NCBI GenBank assembly: GCA_001598975.1
Contig: BBXU01001891.1
Location: forward strand, 1 to 21,549
Length of the DNA: 21,549 nt
Direction of reading: 5' to 3'
DNA from: Parachlorella kessleri
Lineage: Eukaryota; Chlorophyta; Trebouxiophyceae; Chlorellales; Chlorellaceae
This document shows positions 20,101-21,549 of the stretch, piece by piece. The number at the start of each line of letters is the position of its first letter. Position 1 is the first letter of the stretch. A program made the position numbers and the translations under genes. Under the pieces are notes generated by a model that saw only the letters and a list, made by a program, of their open reading frames with translations, had not been told where the DNA came from and made no database searches.

Positions 20101-21549
20101 GCGCACCGCCGCCATCGGCCCTTTCGGCGTGCCTGTCAACCTGGCTGTGCCCTCGCCGGATGGCAAGTGGATAGCGGGTGAGTGGGTGTAAACTGGAAGC
20201 CTTGCCTGGGCCCTAACTGGATGCCAGGTGGTAGCTAGTAAGTCGGTGTGTGCGAGCCTGCTGTGCTAAGCCGGCCTTGTGCACTTCACCTTGCACGTGA
20301 GTCAGGGACTGAATCCCCTCCTGTTACAGAGCGTATGGCACCACCTGCGTGCCCTGATGGACCTCTTCCTGCTCAGTTGCAATGGTGGGATGCACACAGC
20401 CTCTGTGGACTCTGCTTTTGGGCAGCGTGGAATCTGCCCCCCATGTGGTGTGGTATCTGATGCCATGCAGTGGTCGGAGATACGCAGGCCCTCTTCCTAG
20501 TCGACCAGCAGGCTGGCTTCCAGTGGACCCAGCTGCCATTTGACATTGCCGGGGACCGCTCGTTCGTGCCCCAGGACATGAGCATAGGTGAGCCTGCGGG
20601 CTGCTGCTGAATTACTAAGGAGATCACAGCAGCAGCAGCAGCAGCGCTTGCTGCGGGCTGGCTGTCAGCTGCCTTGATGGCTGGGTTCACTGAGTGTGAC
20701 AAAGATCACTGCTCAGTGCTACTGCTGCAGGCGGCCAGTACTGCTCCTGGCACCCCGACTCATCCCTGGTGGCTCTCACAAGCGATGGCCTGCATGCCGC
20801 CTTTGTCTTCAACGTCCTCACCAAGCAGCGGGTGGGTAATGGGTCTGGGTATTTGGGTGATGAGTAATGCAATCATCATGTGCATGCTCACTCTCACGTA
20901 GCAGCCTTGGCCACGCGACCTTCTGTGGGCCCTGGCACCTGGTGTGTTGGAACTTGTTGCTGAGTTTGGAGACTTCTGCATGTGCACTGGGCATATGTTA
21001 AGGGGGGAAAGCAAGGCACCTCCTTTAGCGCCGAGGCCAATAAAACTCTGGACAGCAGCCGGCTGCACAGATCGAGCCGGCGAGAGTGTCACCGCTGCAG
21101 GTGTATTGCATTGAGGGGCACCCCCGGCCGTGCCTGGGGGTCATGTTTGCGCCCTGGGACCCCTCCCTCATTGTCTACAACGAGGAGACTAAGCATGTGT
21201 ACACCCGGGACTACAGCAGGGCACAGGAGAAGGGCGTCCGCATGGAGATTGAAGGTACTGAGGGTGTCAGGGGGCTTTGTTGATGCGGCAGGTTGTTTTT
21301 TTTTTTTCTGTCTTCTTGGCGGCGGGTAGGGAAGGTTGGTGGGACAGGCGCAGCTAGCTGCAAACTGACAGCGCCCGGGTGCCAGGTCAGCAGATGCCAG
21401 GTCAGCAGGGGGCGTTGTGTCGCCCTTGACCTCCGGTTCTCCCCGGCCCAAACATGCTGATGTACATGGCTATAAGCACGGGTATAAACATGCAGATCTG
21501 GTGGACGAGTTGCCTGTGGTAAGCACGTGTCTAGTCTAGTCTAGTCTAG
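14068..21549 (+). CDS. WD40/beta-propeller protein with acidic N-terminus and giant low-complexity insertion (3' end off the window)
   Basis: Exons: 14068-14137, 14297-14530 (or from 14333), 14937-15125, 15478-15905 (or from 15529), 16105-16213, 16675-17498, 17879-18763, 19343-19429, 19583-19699, 20033-20177, 20471-20587, 20731-20831, 21101-21254, then an ambiguous exon. All joins are in phase and give at least 1153 residues. Propeller signatures are YYEPERV...HYHFQ...LLLATFDRQGVAAW (exon 4), HPSDIFTMTCSPDGRYIVTG (exon 5, continuing GESGILTVY in exon 6), NGVRFGLVGGRQRIVAAEQ (exon 8), VNLAVPSPDGKWIAVVGD (exons 10-11), YCSWHPDSSLVALT (exon 12) and GVMFAPWDPSLIVYNE (exon 13). Their order and spacing recall the fission yeast C2A9.03 / plant WD40 family, whose members carry YYDFRRN...HFQ, then SPDGKLL-VVGD, then WHPDG. 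Function is not established; it may be a scaffold. The family call is from memory and needs an alignment. Confidence 0.8.
14937..15125 (+). CDS. Exon 3 of the WD40-protein gene: acidic, Trp-punctuated segment
   Basis: With exon 2 this makes a strongly acidic N-terminal domain: EEDDWVDAEEDVDEDDIDEW in exon 2, then GEEEVDSEEEDEFDEELNDW and ADWMEAEADAL here. Trp residues recur within the Asp/Glu runs. The upstream exon ends TTAG|GTGGGC in phase 1 and this one begins CTCTCAG|AT, so the split codon reads Asp. Acidic, unstructured N-termini are also present in the plant relatives as I recall them. Such segments often bind basic partners (histones, ribosomal proteins), but that is inference. Confidence 0.85.
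16675..17498 (+). CDS. Exon 6 of the WD40-protein gene: end of a propeller strand, then Gln-rich insertion
   Basis: The first residues (GESGILTVYTVDP) complete the propeller strand begun in exon 5. From about residue 385 the sequence becomes Gln-rich: runs of 4-8 Gln with Glu, Ala and Pro, then a helix-prone stretch (VISEELAALEDQMEAARGIA), then more Gln runs. The exon ends GAGCAG|GTGCGG in phase 0. Its antisense frame (16527-17396) is a Leu-rich shadow of the CAG repeats. Confidence 0.88.
16845..16868 (+). repeat. (CAG)8 trinucleotide tract in coding sequence
   Basis: Eight uninterrupted CAG codons encode Gln8 in exon 6 of the WD40-protein gene. Shorter CAG/CAA runs follow at about 16908-16921, 16967-16983, 17138-17151 and 17350-17368. 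Unrelated short CAG tracts occur in an intron at about 20624-20644 and, in antisense, in NAA15 exon 7. Confidence 0.92.
17499..17878 (+). other. T-rich intron of the WD40-protein gene
   Basis: This 380-bp intron contains a strikingly T-rich block at about 17640-17725 (runs of up to eight T with few purines) within GC-rich coding surroundings. The block is 150-240 bp from the acceptor, so it is not the ordinary polypyrimidine tract. The plus-strand frame across it is Phe-rich only because of the T runs. Confidence 0.7.
17879..18763 (+). CDS. Exon 7 of the WD40-protein gene: acidic start, then Ala/Gly/Gln-rich insertion
   Basis: The exon begins GDSESDDAPGEDTDPEEVQL, followed by a predicted-helical block (IQQVSRQTMRGAQLFLESAM), then about 220 residues dominated by Ala, Gly, Ser, Pro and Gln, and ends GLPEQQAGAAQ|GT. 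It is 295 codons, open throughout and in phase 0 at both ends, so it could be skipped without a frameshift. It falls between the exon 5/6 strand and the exon 8 strand of the propeller. Confidence 0.85.
18781..18871. repeat. Imperfect TGGTAC/TGGTCC minisatellite in an intron
   Basis: The motif CTGGTACTGGACTGGTCC and variants (TGGTAATGG, TGGTCCTGGACTGG) repeat with a period of 6 bp and multiples for about 90 bp. The repeat starts just after the exon 7 donor, within the 579-bp intron 18764-19342 of the WD40-protein gene. No gene is visible in the rest of that intron. Confidence 0.75.
21372..21520 (+). CDS. Ambiguous next exon of the WD40-protein gene, likely last propeller strand
   Basis: The preceding exon ends GAAG|GTACTG in phase 1. 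From the acceptor at 21407-21408 (CAG|GGGGCG) the frame is open to a strong GTAAGC donor at 21519 but reads like no propeller strand. The other two frames do: RCVALDLRFSPAQ (about 21413-21451, reachable in phase from a GACAG acceptor at 21370-21371) and NMLMYMAISTGINMQIW (about 21451-21501). They look like the two halves of one WD40 strand pair split by a one-base shift. The true exon cannot be fixed from this sequence. Confidence 0.4.
21530..21549. repeat. (TCTAG)4 tandem repeat at the window edge
   Basis: Four perfect TCTAG units fill the last 20 bases of the window, eleven bases after the probable GTAAGC donor, so they lie in an intron. The array may continue beyond the window. Confidence 0.85.

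Overview
The window reads as nuclear DNA of a green alga, most likely a chlorophyte of the Chlamydomonas/Scenedesmus kind. The evidence is GC-rich sequence, genes cut into many short exons by introns of about 140-660 bp, Ala/Gly/Gln-rich insertions in otherwise conserved proteins, and a TGTAA-type polyadenylation signal behind the one gene whose 3' end is fully visible. I see no bacterial, organellar, viral or transposon-coding gene, no tRNA or rRNA, and no CRISPR array. All coding calls are exon chains that I joined by hand from GT-AG (twice GC-AG) borders, reading phase and family resemblance. Nothing was aligned by computer.

Layout. (1) Positions 74-4490, minus strand: a 12-exon gene for a type II membrane protein of about 585 residues, resembling GDP-fucose protein O-fucosyltransferases, with an unusual C-terminal extension. 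(2) Positions 4791-13429, minus strand: a complete 17-exon gene for NAA15, the TPR-repeat auxiliary subunit of the NatA N-terminal acetyltransferase (948 residues). It lies 300 bp upstream of gene 1 in the same direction, and that gap holds its poly(A) signal. (3) Positions 13430-14067: a divergent intergenic region that must hold the promoters of genes 2 and 3. (4) Positions 14068 to the window end, plus strand: a gene of at least 13 exons for a WD40/beta-propeller protein. It has an acidic, Trp-punctuated N-terminus and a low-complexity insertion of more than 500 residues inside the propeller. It resembles the poorly characterised eukaryotic family known from fission yeast C2A9.03 and its plant relatives. 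Its 3' end is off the window and its last visible exon is ambiguous.

The three genes do not form a pathway. NAA15 acts at the ribosome, the O-fucosyltransferase-like protein would sit in the secretory pathway, and the WD40 protein has no assigned role. The points most worth a second look are the degenerate active-site region and novel tail of gene 1, the huge insertion in the WD40 gene, the two GC-AG introns, the apparent reading-frame break at the right end, and several intronic tandem repeats. I found no convincing undescribed multi-gene system.
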